Origin: Lucifuga dentata | Lineage: Eukaryota > Chordata > Actinopteri > Ophidiiformes > Bythitidae | Length of the DNA stretch: 64,000 nucleotides | Assembly (NCBI GenBank): GCA_014773175.1 | Contig: VXCM01002865.1 | Coordinates: 1 to 64,000 of the forward strand | Reading direction: 5' to 3' | Shown: positions 41,501 through 54,770 of the stretch, one piece after another | How positions within the stretch are numbered: the first letter of the stretch is position 1 | Layout of the letters: each line of letters begins with the position of its first letter | Notes under the pieces: model-generated | The model's database searches: none | What the model was told of the DNA's origin: nothing | Seen by the model: the letters and a program-made list of their open reading frames with translations, nothing else | Translations under genes and position numbers: made by a program

Positions 41501-44500
41501 GGAACAACCTTTGTGAAACCCAAGTGATTAACATTACTGTTTACTGTATGTTATGGGAATGCATAGACAGTGTAAACCTTCAGGCATGCTCACATATTGT
41601 TCTGGTCTCCACTGTCCAAACCCTGAAATGGCATTTAAGCGGTAGCCAAAGGTGCACTTATCCCAAATTACTGATGAAGTAATGATATTGCTTGTGGTGA
41701 AAATTGACTATTTAAACCATATTATTATAGCATGTTGTACTTAAAGTTTGGCAAAACTAGAAACATCAGCATAAACAGCTGTAGCATTAGAAAGTGGGGG
41801 CTGGGCATACCCCCATCCCTTCTTCTCCATACCAGGAGCTGGTTAAAGTATTAACCCACTGCTGCTTAACAATATTGCTGACTGGTGTGTGGAAACAGGA
41901 GGGATCAAAGTTATCATGTAGAGGAGAAAGAAGCCTTTCAGTGAGGCCCATACAGCCTGTCCACTCCATCTTACCAGCCCATTCAGAACAACTAACCAGA
42001 GCAGCACTCGAGACACTCCCATCCTCCCACTTCTCACCTCCCTCATCCTACTCTCATTTTTCATTCCTCTTCCTTTATTTTCATACTTCCTCTTCCCGTT
42101 TTTTCCTCTACTCATCATTCCTTCAAGTACATAATATTAAAAAATTATTTCCACTGAGTCCATCAACTCACTGCCCAGATATGTCTGCATTTTTCGCTGC
42201 ACTCCTTCACTGCCTTCACTTGTCTATCCATATCCCTATCTGTCACCTGGCAGAGTAATCACATCCACATTTGATAAGGCTGGTTAGAGGGGGTCATAAA
42301 AAGTTTATGCTTGTGATGCCAGAGTCTCATTTATTATCCCTGCTAATGTAGCAGTTGAGAAGGTNGGGACAGAAAGAGAGAGAAGTTGAGAGAGAGGGGG
42401 CCATTACTCCTGTGTAGGCTGTGTCGCTGGCTTTCAGCTCTACATAAGTCCTCTTTATGCTTTATGGCCTTTAATGAAGCCAGTACTCTCTGTATTTAAG
42501 TGTTTGAAGCCACTAAGAGTTCAAGATGCTTATAGCACAGGAGGTAGTTACCGTTCTCTAACCACAGGACTACTGGCTTAAGCCCTAATGTGTCTATTTC
42601 CCATACTTATGCATCATTACTAAATGGGAAAAGTGCATGTAAGAAATATAGCCCATAATGTTAATGCATGATCATATTTTTTTCTTTTTTTGGCAGGGGG
42701 AGGGGGGCTTTTACTGAGGTGGGACATTAAAAACTCAAAGATTAACAAAAAAATTTGATCAGAAATAATAACTGATAAAGAAGCAATAAGGGGACAAAAT
42801 TATGTAAATTGGACAGATATAAGAAAAACAACACAGATATTTGTTTCTCATTCAAGCTGTCCCATAGTTAACACTGTAACTGAAGTAGCCTGTTCACCGG
42901 TATTTAAGATGCTTTTAATAGTCAGTGAAGATGAATGATAAACGATGTGATCTTGATTTCAATTAAACAGCCTCTGTATCTAAGTCAAAGTATTCTGGAA
43001 CAGCAAAGAGGAGTAAGTTGTTTCTACTCTAAATGTTTCCATTAAGAAGCTTAGACATTTCTGGACATGTTTTCACATTGTGACCTTACATGGTTAAATG
43101 TGAGAACAGCTCTACTGGAGTATATTGAGTATGTTTCAAGCAGATTACACATGTTTAAATCTAGAAATGCTGTTTGTGCTTTCATATTATTGCTTTTCCA
43201 ACTGTGCTCCAATGTAATATACAATACATATGGAATATATGCTTTTATAAAAAAAATAAATAAAAAAAAGAGCATGATGGGATTGTGCAGATGGAATGGC
43301 AAGGGAGTAAGGGCATGTATGAGTGCGTTAGAGTTGGGGGGAGGCTACCTAGAGGCATGGATAGTGATAGATTGGCCTGGGAGAACTGTGATGCAGATCC
43401 ACTCATCAAGATTGATGTTCTGCCATTCTGCTTTAAGTGCAATTAAATTGGCCCCTGTGTTAAAAAGCCCAGCTGATAACGTGGCTGAGGCTGAGATTAC
43501 ACTACATTTCCCTTGCGTTTTCCTCCACCTGCATCCCTGCCACAGCCATCTGAGATTTACTTTACATTCTCAGCTTCTATTGGTCAGGACCCTTCCCGAC
43601 ATCCTGACCTGCTGGTAGGCCTTGATTTACAACTTCATGTGTAGTTCATGTTTTTCATACAGCCATACAAAGTAGTTTTTAAATCAATGCACCCTAAAAG
43701 TTTTTAATCACTTTCTGGCTGTTGCTTTACCACAGAATTGATCACTTGTACATTAGTACATGTTTAATGTGTAATAATGCACAGTGATTACGGAGAGGAA
43801 GGAAGTTTATTGTCTTCATGAGCATAACTCAACTCTGGCTGCTGAGCAGACCAGCTTGTCAATTTAGCCTTTGAGCCACACACTAAACTAAGGACAAGTG
43901 AGAAGATACACCAGTGTTTGTTTCAGGTCCACCCCACTGAATGCTGAACAGTCACTAGAAATGGTTGCAGTCTGTGTGTGAATGGTTTTGATCAAACTGT
44001 TTCTGTGTTCTGCACAACGCACAAGAAAATGACTTCCACTTGCACAGTAGCACACACTTGATCATGTGCTCAATTTTCTGCTAAATGGAAATATTTGTAA
44101 TAATTCAAATTGAATGTCGATCATAGTCCAATCCATCTCTCTTTCTGTCTCAGTCGCCATTCTGCTGCGGGCTTCGCCCACCTCTGTCAGTGTCAAGTTG
44201 TTAACCCCATGTCAACAGTGGCGCAGGACGTATTTGGGCCTGGTTGATGGATGGGTCTTGGTGGACTTGTCCCACGCAAACATATTCTCAGAGTCAGCTG
44301 AGAGAGGTGCAGCACGTGTATGTCAACCCCTCCACCCACACACATATGCACACATGTCCATCCATGATCAAGTCTGGCTGCATGGAGCCCTGCTTTGTCA
44401 CCTACTGACACCCAGTGTTGCTAGTTTAGACCCAAATGGGTGGAGCTCTGACCCCACTGTCACAGAACGAAGGAGAACAGATTCAAGATTTTTTTTTTTT

Positions 44501-45590
44501 CCAGCAAATGGTAAACTTGACCCATGTCCTTCACATCATTACATTTGCACGTGAGGGCTTGACATCCTGTTCCCTTAACCAACCAGTAAAATTAACTTTG
44601 TCAACTCACCCCAAGGGAAACATAATAATCAAGAGGAGGGCCATTACAAGTTAGCATGATTTATTTTTCTGAATACTCTTTAAATGACATTTAAATTTTC
44701 AAGCCACTAAAGTCATCCTCAAATTTTCATTTGTTGTCCTTAAATTTTAGGGAAATAATCCGTAGGTGAAAATCTTTAGTCACTTTTTAAGAAATTTTGC
44801 AAGGTTTATATGCAGAAGTGTTGTTACTTTTGTTGATGTTTTCCTCATTTGTAAGTTGGAATAAATACATACTCACTACAGGATAACCTCTGCACTGATA
44901 ACTTCATCAGACCCTTTGAATGAAAAATACTGTTTATTTGTCATGATGAGGACAAAAAAATTGTAAAATACAAATGAAACTAATTACCAATCAAGTTGAA
45001 TTTCTACAGAAACCACAGAACCTCTATAATGTAAATTTGTTCTTTAGTCATGGTCTCTCTAAGCCCCTTTATAATTTAGACATGATCATCTTTCTGTAAG
45101 ATTTTTTGTTTGTGTCCTATTGGTTTGATGTATCTCTTTCTTACAATCAAGACAGAGAAACAGCAGTAATATTACACCAGACTATGCGAGTGAACACATG
45201 GGTTGGGGCAAAGATGGCGTCAGCGTATGACTGATCACTCGTCAATATCATGAGTTCATCCAGGTCCATTACTCATCTGCATTGCATCCTGTCACTCCAC
45301 ACAGCTGCTCGCTCTCTCCTCCACTTCTCATTTTTCTCTTTCTCCCCAACTTTCTCTGTTCTTTTTATACTCCTCACCAAACACACCCGGCTTCTAAGGC
45401 ATTCCTATCATGGTTTATGGGGACTGGGAGTGTAAATAGGCTGAATAAATAGGAAAAGAGGAGAGCGTTCATTCTTAATATGTAGGCGGGTGAGTTTACT
45501 TACATGCCATGTGTTCTCTTTTTGCTTTTTGGAGGGGGGTTGTCATAATGTGTTGTGTTGTCCACTCTGACTCAGTGGGTCAGATTAACA
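38580..45590. other. Non-coding stretch of the right arm
   Basis: No coding exon is recognised; open frames here are low-complexity or purine/pyrimidine-biased. It contains purine-rich tracts (38,580-38,650 and 39,350-39,445), a small tandem duplication of GGGATATTTATTT near 39,916-39,942, and an N at 42,365 without duplicated flanks. Several complex segments (for example about 40,240-40,660 and 43,420-43,620) might be constrained. Confidence 0.45.
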
Positions 45591-46110
45591 AGAAGTCCAG
45601 GTCCCCCTTTGCTGCTGTCCTCTCACAGGGCACAATGACAGGGGCGATCCATCACTTCTGTCCCTAACAGGGTGGGGGTCAGTGGGGGTGGAGGCTGTAA
45701 GGCCCGGTCTGGCTCTGGGCCTGGCGGTGAACAGGATGGGGCTGGTTAAACTTTAACCAGCTCTCTTCCTACACACTGAAGATCACATTCAGCCACTATT
45801 CTCTGCTGTGGGAGATTCTGGTGTTTCATCAAGCCAAGATCCATGACCCACTGCCCACTGGGACCCCTCTCTCACCCACTCAGGGCCTCGCGCCCACCTG
45901 CTTCCATATGGATCACTGCGGCAAAGCACCAAACATTTGGCTATAGCGTGGGAAGAAAGTGACTCTATGGTCTATTCTCCATCTTTACGCAGAGCAAGTG
46001 TCTATATTAACCTAGCCCCTTTGCACGCGCCATGCACCCCTCTGACAAACTAACCATGGATTCATATCCAAAACTCCTGACCATCTCGCCTCCATTTGTC
46101 TGTGCCACCA
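45590..46110. promoter_or_regulatory. Candidate conserved non-coding segment with HNF1-like palindrome
   Basis: A GC-richer, complex segment in the AT-rich arm. It contains a 21-bp perfect palindrome at 45,741-45,761 whose core GGTTAAACTTTAACC is close to the HNF1 dimer site. Downstream sequence is free of simple repeats. No frame resembles a protein. Confidence 0.35.
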
Positions 46111-47249
46111 TCATATCTAGTGTCAACACATTTTCACAGTGGATCAATAGCAGCAGCATTCTCTGTGATCATAGGGGGTTAGTCCTGGGGCACACCATGG
46201 TTACGGCATGAAAAATGATGGCTGGCCTTTTGATAGTCATTTAATACACAGTTGCACACTTTGATAGAATTTGGCAAAAGACTTACACTGGCGAGTTAAC
46301 AATGCGTACTGAAAATCATATTTCCACGGCGGCCCATTCAATCTTATCCCCCTGTTCCAGGAAAACTGCAGTGACAAATGGGATGTGAGCACATGCTGGG
46401 TGACTGCAGGTCGCACCAGGTGCAGAGGAGGTTGGAGGTGTTAACCCAATGTGTTCCTGTTCACTGGTCCAATCATCTCCATTGATTGACCCAATGATTG
46501 AGGGCGTCCTACCTTTCTTTATGAGAGAGAGGTGTAGGCATGTACAGAGGTGAAGTGATAAACCATAAAGAACAATGGTAACACAGAAAACACTGTTTAA
46601 GTGCATTTTTACACAATATATTTTACATGATATGTAACCCCTGCACATTAACAGATAATTGACAAGGATTTGAACTAAAGAATTATACATGTTAGGCTAG
46701 TTCTCAATCAATCATTTAGAACTCCATATTTGTGCATCACGTAAGAGCAGGAGTCACATGACAGCATGATTTAATTAAATCCGATAAGTAGACTTGGCCC
46801 TTCACAAACACTTAATAATGCAGTAATTTTGGCCGATTTGATATGGGGAGAGTGAAGGAGTGATGCTCTTAGCAGACAGGGTGAAGGTAACACTTTATGA
46901 AAGTTGTTGAGTAGGGTCATGGTAGAGTAGAAGGTTTGGAGAAAGAGGAATAAGGCATAAGGTGCTGCTGGCTGGTGGAGGGGAGAAATGAGAGAGAGGT
47001 GGGAGGTGGAGGAGGGGGTGTTGGGGAGCTGTCCATTTGTACAAACCTAAGAATCTGTCAAGTGTCAGGTTGAGTTGCCTGCTGCAGCGTTGAGGTGGTT
47101 TTGACAGCCAGGACTTTCTCTCCTTCATCCATGCTGCAAATGACATTACGGAAATTGTGTTTGTGGCGTTGCCTAGTCCAGGGGCCCCTGGGAAACTGAA
47201 AGGGTTACAGGGGTCAGATAGATAGAGAGAAAGAAAAGGGGAGAGGGAG

Positions 47250-47252
47250 AGG

Positions 47253-47306
<54 letters not shown>
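47250..47306. repeat. (GA)n microsatellite
   Basis: A long GA tract preceded by imperfect GGGAGA units. Confidence 0.97.
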
Positions 47307-47308
<2 letters not shown>

Positions 47309-50300
47309 CTAAAGAAAGAGAGATAGACATAATTTGTCATACAATTTAACTATAATATGAGAAAGCAGAAAACAACAACAATAATAGAGGTGTAACTAGT
47401 TTTCATTACCAATCAATTTAGATTTTTTTTTCTAATTAGTTGATTAAGTATTTAGTCAAAACACTTAGAAAAATAATAAGTTACCAGAGCCCAAAGTGAT
47501 TGCATGGTTTGCCCAAAAACCCAGATAACACAGTAATATTAAACTGAGAAAACAAAGCCAATCTTTGCATTTAGGAAACTACAACCAGCAATTATTTGGT
47601 TATCTTATCCAATTAGCTGACTAATCATTTAATTGACTAGTCAGTTTCAGTTCTAATTCCAAGTTAAATGTTCTGGTTCAAATTTGTTTTAACATCAAGT
47701 CACATGGCCTGGGAAATGGAGGGATTACTTCTCCCATCTTACATACAAGGTTGTGACTAACATTTGCTATCTCTCATCTCTTAGGGAATCCTCAGACCCC
47801 TAAATATTTCAGCAGTAGAAATGAACTGCTCTCTCTGGGGGACAATCCTTTGCCTGATTGCCCCAGTCTGGCGTTTATAGCCTGGGTAGGACTGGGTCGA
47901 CCAGGGCCAGGCTACGATCTCCACCATGCAGGTCTATACATCCTTACCTTCACTAACTAGGACCAGGGGAACAGCAGGACCAAAGCTTCTCCATAAAGCA
48001 CAATTATAAGCTACAGGCAGGATTTGGTGATCTTATATGTGTGTGATTTTCTCTTTTACAGCTCGCAGTCAATCTTTAATGAGCCATTGAATATTAACTG
48101 GATTTGTAGGAGCTGAATGTGAACTCCCATGAGTGTAAGCCAGAGGCCCAAGGTTTAGCAGACAGTGACAACAGAGCAAAGAAAGTGAACACGGAAGTGG
48201 GGGTGGGGTGCTTTACATGAGATTTATATGCAAAAAGTGGTTATAATCAATTACAATTACAATCATTCACCATGGGAAGGACAACCAAGGTAATTGTAGT
48301 CTCAATACCCCTTGGAAGACACGACGTTAACTGTATTACAATGGAGGAAAACACTGAGGTAGTGAAGATGGATGACTTAGAAATGTAAGGGGATAACAGA
48401 TGAAATGAGTTGAATCCCTGAAGTTTGAGATCACACTAATTTCTGATTAATAACAGCCAAAACCACAACAGAACACCTTATGTGTTCCCTGATGCAGGCC
48501 TGCAGGGCAGCCTGGGCCCTGCAGCAGGACAGGGGCATCTCCCTAGACCCTGACCCCCTGCCAGGAAATGTCTTGGTCACTGTGTTGCCTGCTACTGATT
48601 AATGGACATATGACTGTGATCAGAGGGACTGGACGTGGCTGAGGTCCTGATCTTTTTGTGTCTGAAAGCTACAGATGATTCTAGCGGGCTGAGACAGATT
48701 AGGCCTTGATGCTGATCCCTGCAGAGAGACCTCTGGGGTAGACGAGAAAACTAGGGGCCCTGGGATAATGGGACCCCTCACACACCTTTTAAAAGAGAAC
48801 ATGTTTATGGCTACTTAGAGGAAATTGATTTGATTGTGCCAAAAACGCATGTGTGAACACCCCTGGCACTTTTATTGGCTATTTGTCTTTTAAGTCACAG
48901 CTGGAGAAATTTATGCCCACGTTGGGGTTTAGGAGAGAGGGTGCTTGGCTGTGTGTGTTTGTGTGTTTACGAGTGTAAATATTAATACGTGCGCATACAT
49001 GCATGTATGCATGTGTCAGTGGCAAACATGTGCAGGTCATGATAAGTGATGCATTGAAGGTGCACTTTAACTGGGTGTCAATCATTAAGTATCAGCCCTA
49101 ATGACTAAAAGCGCATAATGGAGGCACAGCGTGATGGCGAAAATAAAACAACAAGATTTGTTGGGACGCATTAATTCTCTGAATTGATGTCAACGGGCAG
49201 CTACTTTCCCCTGCTCATGTTTCTATGCTCATGCATCTCAACTCTATTTTGAACATGAATTCCACTTGTTCGGGATTTTATTGGGCATTCTAAATAAAAT
49301 GGAATATTTTGTTTTTCCACTGGCAGGGGTTTTACTTTTCTTTTGTTTGTCATTATCTCCATCCATCACAAGTGTGGAATTGTGAATCTGTGAAGTATGG
49401 ACTGATAAAAATCATACCACACAATTATCAGACAGAGTTATTAGATATAATTAATTATTCTACTATTGTTTACAATTTAAATCAGTCTGGATAAACTCAT
49501 TTGCTAAATGCTTTGAGCCACGCAGAACTGAATTATGCATTTATGCCTTGGTAGGCCAGCAGATGCGTGTTCATCTGAACTTGTGAAATATTCAGTATAT
49601 AGAATAACATGATAGATTGATACAGATCTCTGTCCCAGAGCACATTATATTCTTTTGTAAGCAATGTCACATCAAAGTCGGAAGCTTGTGCGGAGAGAAA
49701 GGGGGTATGACAGGCCGCAAGAAGAAAGATGAAGGTGAAGAGTAAAATCACTAAGGAAGAAAAGGGAGGGAGACAGAACCCAAGGAGAGACAGAGACTGC
49801 TGCTGAAAACAATCTGATTTATGCAAACTGAAAAATCTTATCGATTGGTAATTGATTTATATACATGCATTCACGACTGTAATGGTAATGCACTGATGTA
49901 GGGCCCCAGCCACTTTCTAGTTTCTCTACATTGAGACAAATCAAATTCATCTGTCCATCCTTCCCCTCTCTCCTGCCATCCATCAGTTTTATTGCATCAC
50001 TGTTGACAAAACCCTTGTGTTTGCTGGCTGCATGTTTGTGTTAGTGCATTTGAGGATGCAGTGTGCATGAGTCCTGACCTGATCACATGTGACCTCCACT
50101 CACCTCTGCATAGGGCACCGAGATTTAACAGCATTGACGAGCGAGATGAAAAACATAAAGAGACACAAGAACCGGAACAAACAAAGCGATATAGACACAG
50201 CACTCACAAATGCACAAGTAAAAATGTTATTCAGTAAGCCTCTGTGATCTAATGGCTTTCAGTGATTTTATTATGGATCTATTTAGTTGCCATTTATTTA

Positions 50301-50476
50301 CATGCAATATTGATTCTATTATCCTGCTGGTAAAAAGGGTTCATAGAGGCCTGTGTTTATCTTAATGAGGGAGTGTGTAGGAGTGTGCATGCTTCCACGT
50401 GAGTGAGTGTGTGTGTGTCCGTGCATTGACGCCCAAATCTATTTAAGCCATAAAATACATGTGAATGTTTGTGCAT

Positions 50477-50483
<7 letters not shown>

Positions 50484-50535
<52 letters not shown>
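50484..50535. repeat. (GA)n microsatellite
   Basis: About 25 GA units followed by TTATTTTGCCAACC. Confidence 0.97.
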
Positions 50536-50537
<2 letters not shown>

Positions 50538-51029
50538 ATTTTGCCAACCCCAGGGGGACATGGCTTCAGCTCCTCTCTCTCTTAGGTAATGGAAGCAATG
50601 TGTCCATAATCCCAGTGAATGACTAATAAAAGAGAGTAGCGCCTTGGGCCTGTTCCCTCAGCAATATTATGGCTGGGTATTAAACTGAGTGCCTGTGTAA
50701 TATTGTCAAGTCACTGTTTTCTCAAACACATTTGTACACACTTATTTATTTATTTTTCTTGCAGATCTCCATACTCACAAATGAAATCAAAAGCTTTTTA
50801 TGAGGAGGGGGGAGGGATTGTTCTCATTGGACTGAAAGCTGTTTAGAAAGTCTCAGATATGTGAATCATCACATCACCAGAGCTGGTTCCATCATGACAC
50901 CTGAGGCGCTTGCGAACGTCACCTTAATGGAAACCAAACGCTGCTTGAATACTAATAAGCCATGACGCCATAACCCACAGCCCTTCACCCGATACCCCTG
51001 AACTCTCTTTAAATGCTCTTTAATGGCCG

Positions 51030-51310
51030 TGTTAGTGTTATACAAGACGCTCATTAGACACTTTAATTGGTTTGGGCAGTGTTGACAGCAGTGTTGATTG
51101 GCTGAGCCGGACTACAGAGTTAGTGTGGTGGTTTCTTGGGGTCAGTGATGAGGGGGGTTGTTGGTGACTAATGTGGCTGCAGTGGCCCTATGGCCGGGCT
51201 AAGGAGCTGATTAGGTCGGGCCACAGGCGGGGGTCTCCTTGGGCAACATGAGGTCATACTCTTCAGATTCTTACCAGTGAGGTTCTGTGAAAGTAAATCT
51301 TGGCCAAAAT
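51030..51310. promoter_or_regulatory. Candidate conserved non-coding element
   Basis: A complex block with repeated TGTTGACAGC/TGTTGATTGGC motifs, GAGCCGGACTACAGAG, CGGGCTAAGGAGCTGATTAG and retained CpGs. It is free of simple repeats and opens no credible protein frame. The call is by appearance only. Confidence 0.35.
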
Positions 51311-51497
51311 GGATCAGTGTGCACTAATTAGAGAACATTTAAGTTTTTAAATGATTAGGCACCCGTTTTGTATTGATCATGCCATGTCAGCGCAGATGAT
51401 GTCACTTTTCCCGCATCTATTGTCATGGTGATTGGTGATTGGTGAGGTGAGATACTGATGCTTTCTAACATCAGTCTGTTTTTGTTTTGATTTATGG

Positions 51498-52064
51498 TTT
51501 AAAGAACGTCGATTGTACATGTTTGAGCCCAACATATGACATACATATAAACATTGTGTTACTGCCAATCAATTCTCAGAATATAGTACTTTGGCAATAA
51601 ATTTAAGATTTTTTTTCAGCCTTCCAGACTGCCATTGGTTTCAGTTCATTACAGTATGCTATTAAAATCAACTTATAGAGACTTTAAACACGCTTGAGAT
51701 ACATAATCCATTAAAGCGAACAAGATGTCTCTTAGGTTTGTTTTGCCAAAGTAACTTTATTTAACTGATCCAACACAGAGCATGGAAGACAATATACTTC
51801 TCTGTCAGGAAATATAGCCCAGGTGAAGATGGCTTTTACCAAGAAATTAAAATGACCGTCTCTTCTACAATCTTGCAAAAATGTTAGAAGGCGAAACATT
51901 GCATTCTAAGATAGGTTTATCACCTGAACATTTGATTTTGAAAGACTGGGGATTCAAAAAAATAACAGGAAAACTTTTATGTTTTGGAAATTGGTTGTTA
52001 TGTATGCAGGTTGTATACGTGTATATTGGGCTCAAACATGCACAATTGCTGGTATGGTCCTTTA
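51498..52064 (+). mobile_element. TTAA-ended MITE, near-full-length copy E
   Basis: It starts TTTAAAGAACGTCGATTGTA and ends TTGCTGGTATGGTCCTTTA. It is collinear with copy A: CCTTCCAGACTGCCATTGG, CTATTAAAATCAACTTATAG, ACTGATCCAACAC, TTAGAAGGCGAAACATTG and TTTGATTTTGAAAGACTGGG all align. It is somewhat diverged from copy A throughout, so the family is not very young. Confidence 0.85.
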
Positions 52065-52094
52065 TATACAAATGTGAATTTCGATATTTTCCGG

Positions 52095-52200
52095 TTGTAG
52101 TGTGTCCTGGTGGCCTACTGGTCTAACTACAATGTCCTTCAGTTCCAGCCAGAGACCTTCAATTCATGTCTTCCCCTCTAAGGCAAATTGCAAAAGAACA
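52095..52200 (+). repeat. Possible degenerate tRNA-type SINE
   Basis: TGTCCTGGTGGCCTACTGGT resembles an A-box region, and CCTTCAATTCATGTC could be a decayed B-box about 50 bp downstream. It is too diverged to name a family. It directly follows the MITE copy E. Confidence 0.3.
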
Positions 52201-52584
52201 AAATCTTTTAAAAGGTTATAGATTCATCACACTAAATTAAATGTAACTACACATAATGTAAGATGAAGAGCAGATGGGTTTTGCTGTCCCATCATTGTCT
52301 GCGAGGCCCTACAGGGGCTGTCTGATATGCAATCCTCTTTTTACTATTCATCTTTGATCAAACTATAAAAGCAGTGAATGGAGGAGTGGATTCCAGTCAT
52401 CCCTCCATCTCACTGCACTGTCCCAGCCTGGCCCTGTAATTATGATTGATATGGGCCTGGGACATATATTGCTTGGCCGGCCTATTCTGATTGTACTTCA
52501 TCACCAGGCATGGCTAAATGCTTTAAAAGCATTGATTTGCCTGAATTACAACATGGCACCGGACCTCTCACCTGTCTTTGAGAG

Positions 52585-52631
52585 TGAGTGAGTGTGTGTG
52601 TGTGTGTGTGTGTGTNGAGAGAGAGAGAGAA
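52585..52631. repeat. TG/GA compound microsatellite with N
   Basis: A TG run meets a GA run at a single N (52,617). The exact length is therefore uncertain. Confidence 0.9.
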
Positions 52632-53696
52632 CCCTAAAGACAGATATCACCTCTGCATATCATAACACCCAGCTCTCCTCTCCCTTTATTCCTTCATCCA
52701 CCCCCTATCATCTCTGTCTCATCGATTTGCCGCATAAAAGGTGTTTAATTCAATCAAGAGGAAAGTGAGTGCCTGTTTTTCTGCGTCCCTGTCGATAGCA
52801 GTATAATCAATTAGAGTGGGCCTGGACCTCCCTCTCTCTCTCTTACACACACACACTCACTCTTTCACTGGCTCACTTTCTAAGGAACTCATCCCCTGCC
52901 TACTTCTCTCCTGTAAGTACTGCAGCTTCCTCACCTTCTCCACAGACACATACACACGCCAATGCACACACACGTTTGTGTAGTACAGAGAATAGGATTT
53001 GCGGTTTTGATGGTGGTCTATAACTCATTTTATCAAACTATTTGTCATATCACCATGACTTCATAGAGCAAGGCACCTTTTATGGAATTTTTTCAGCTTC
53101 TCAACTTCCAGGTATCTAATATTTCGACACATTACGCACACATTTTTATCACTGTGGTTTGTAATATGTTGTAGGTCTATTCACATGGGTACCAATGGAG
53201 AACTCAACACACTTGAGCGCACAAACACTCGACGCCTAACCACTAGACAATAAAGGGAATGAAGAAATAAAAGCTCCGATTCATCAAAATCACACAAGAC
53301 TCTACCACCCAGTAAATTAAACAATATTTCATAATCACTCTGACAATGAGACAAGAGACAGCAATTTGGGCTAACAGCTCCTTCTTAGTGGAGGAGTGTG
53401 CACTCACACACAACCACACACACGAAGGTGTATGGACACACATAATTATCAGAGCGGACATGCTCTGGAGACCCCAGACACTCCCTTAGTACCTTCCCAA
53501 TCAACTGTCCAACAACAGACACCCACTCGGCTTTCATTTATCTTGTCTGTGAGGGTATGTGTATGTGTGTGTGTGAGAGTGTGTGTATCAAGCTAATTAC
53601 CACCATGAACCATCCCACACACAAAGCTAACCCAGACATTGTGGCGCTGTCCAGGGACATGGGAGGTGGGTAATTAGCCTTCCATTATTACAACAC

Positions 53697-53751
53697 ACAC
53701 ACAGACACACACACACACACACACACACACATGCACACACACACACGCACC
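53697..53751. repeat. (CA)n microsatellite
   Basis: CA units with a few interruptions (GA, ATGC, CG). Confidence 0.95.
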
Positions 53752-54359
53752 TAATACTCAGTAGAGGGGCAGTAGGAGGGTTAGGGCTTAGGGTCTAAAG
53801 ACTCTGTAGGAGGTCATAGTTAACAGAGTGTGTTTAATATTGGTTGCCATTTAATAAAACATGTGGTTTGCTAATTTCTCTTCATTCTCCTTCTTAACGC
53901 GCTTCACAGCAGAGGTCATGACCGCTACTATGAATGTAATACCACCAATATTAATGTCATGATTTTAGTATTCCTTAGATTTTTATGTATCTCACTCTTT
54001 TATGAACTATAACTGCATTCTACTATTTTTTTTTTTTTNTTTTTTTTTTTTTGTAGAAAAGACAATACATAGAAGATAATTCTTATCATTAAAGCGCTGC
54101 ACACATACTCAGTAATTTCTTCTTGTCATGCACCGTTAGCTTCAGAATGTTTGCAACGATAATCTTGTTTATGCTATAATTGTCATAACTGTGTTCAATT
54201 ACATGGTTATTGTTCATGTGTCTGAATGTAAAGTAGATAGATGAAGATGTGTAGAATGAGATATAAGTCATCTGTGATCAAACAGCCAACAAAACACAAC
54301 TCTGCTCTTTAAGAACCGCTTTGCCAAAAACCAGCTCCACCTTGGGGCCATATGTAGTG

Positions 54360-54770
54360 TGCAGGTGGGTTGGAGGTGTAAAAAATCTCATAACTCCAAG
54401 CTGGCCCAAAAAGTACTCCATCCCACCACTGGCCCAGCTGTTGGCTGGGGGTGTATAATTGTGTCAAAACCTTCTATTCCTCTCCAACAGTGCCCCCCTA
54501 AAGCAGTTAGATGCCTCCCCCCACAAGGTCCGGGGCGTCATCATTTTCCAGCAACCATCCATCTTCAGCCTGCAATTAATTCTCTTCATTTCCGAGTATA
54601 GGCCATAAATCCTGGCACACTTAATTAATTTCACGGCCAACGCGGGGCTCCCGTAAAGCGGGGATTGTTCTCGCAAAAGCCCATATTAATTATGCTATTT
54701 TACAGCCATCTCATTGAAGGCTGTGTTTCATCTTTCATAATTACATTTTCAACAACAACAGGGGCAACAA
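54360..54770. promoter_or_regulatory. Candidate conserved developmental enhancer
   Basis: A repeat-free block combines homeodomain-like cores (TTAATTAATTTC at 54,621-54,632 and ATTAATTATGC at 54,685-54,695) with unusually well kept CpGs between them (ACGGCCAACGCGGGGCTC, CGTAAAGCGGGG, CTCGCAAAAG). The mixture of TAAT motifs and CpG-bearing blocks without a reading frame is what ancient vertebrate enhancers look like. No alignment was made. Confidence 0.45.

Larger units (their letters stand above)
46111..51029. other. Non-coding stretch with GA microsatellites
   Basis: No gene is recognised. It contains GA runs (47,250-47,306 and 50,484-50,535) and complex segments such as 49,090-49,200 (TAAAAGCGCATAATGGAGGC) that may be constrained. 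Confidence 0.45.

Noticed and set aside
41794..42258. 154-codon plus-strand frame and its antisense shadow
   Set aside because: The second half is Ser/Phe/His-rich from a pyrimidine tract (TCC/TTC), typical of a low-complexity artefact.
43067..43618. 183-codon plus-strand frame
   Set aside because: It passes through an AAATAAATAAAAAAAAG tract and shows no domain. Part of it may be conserved non-coding sequence rather than coding.
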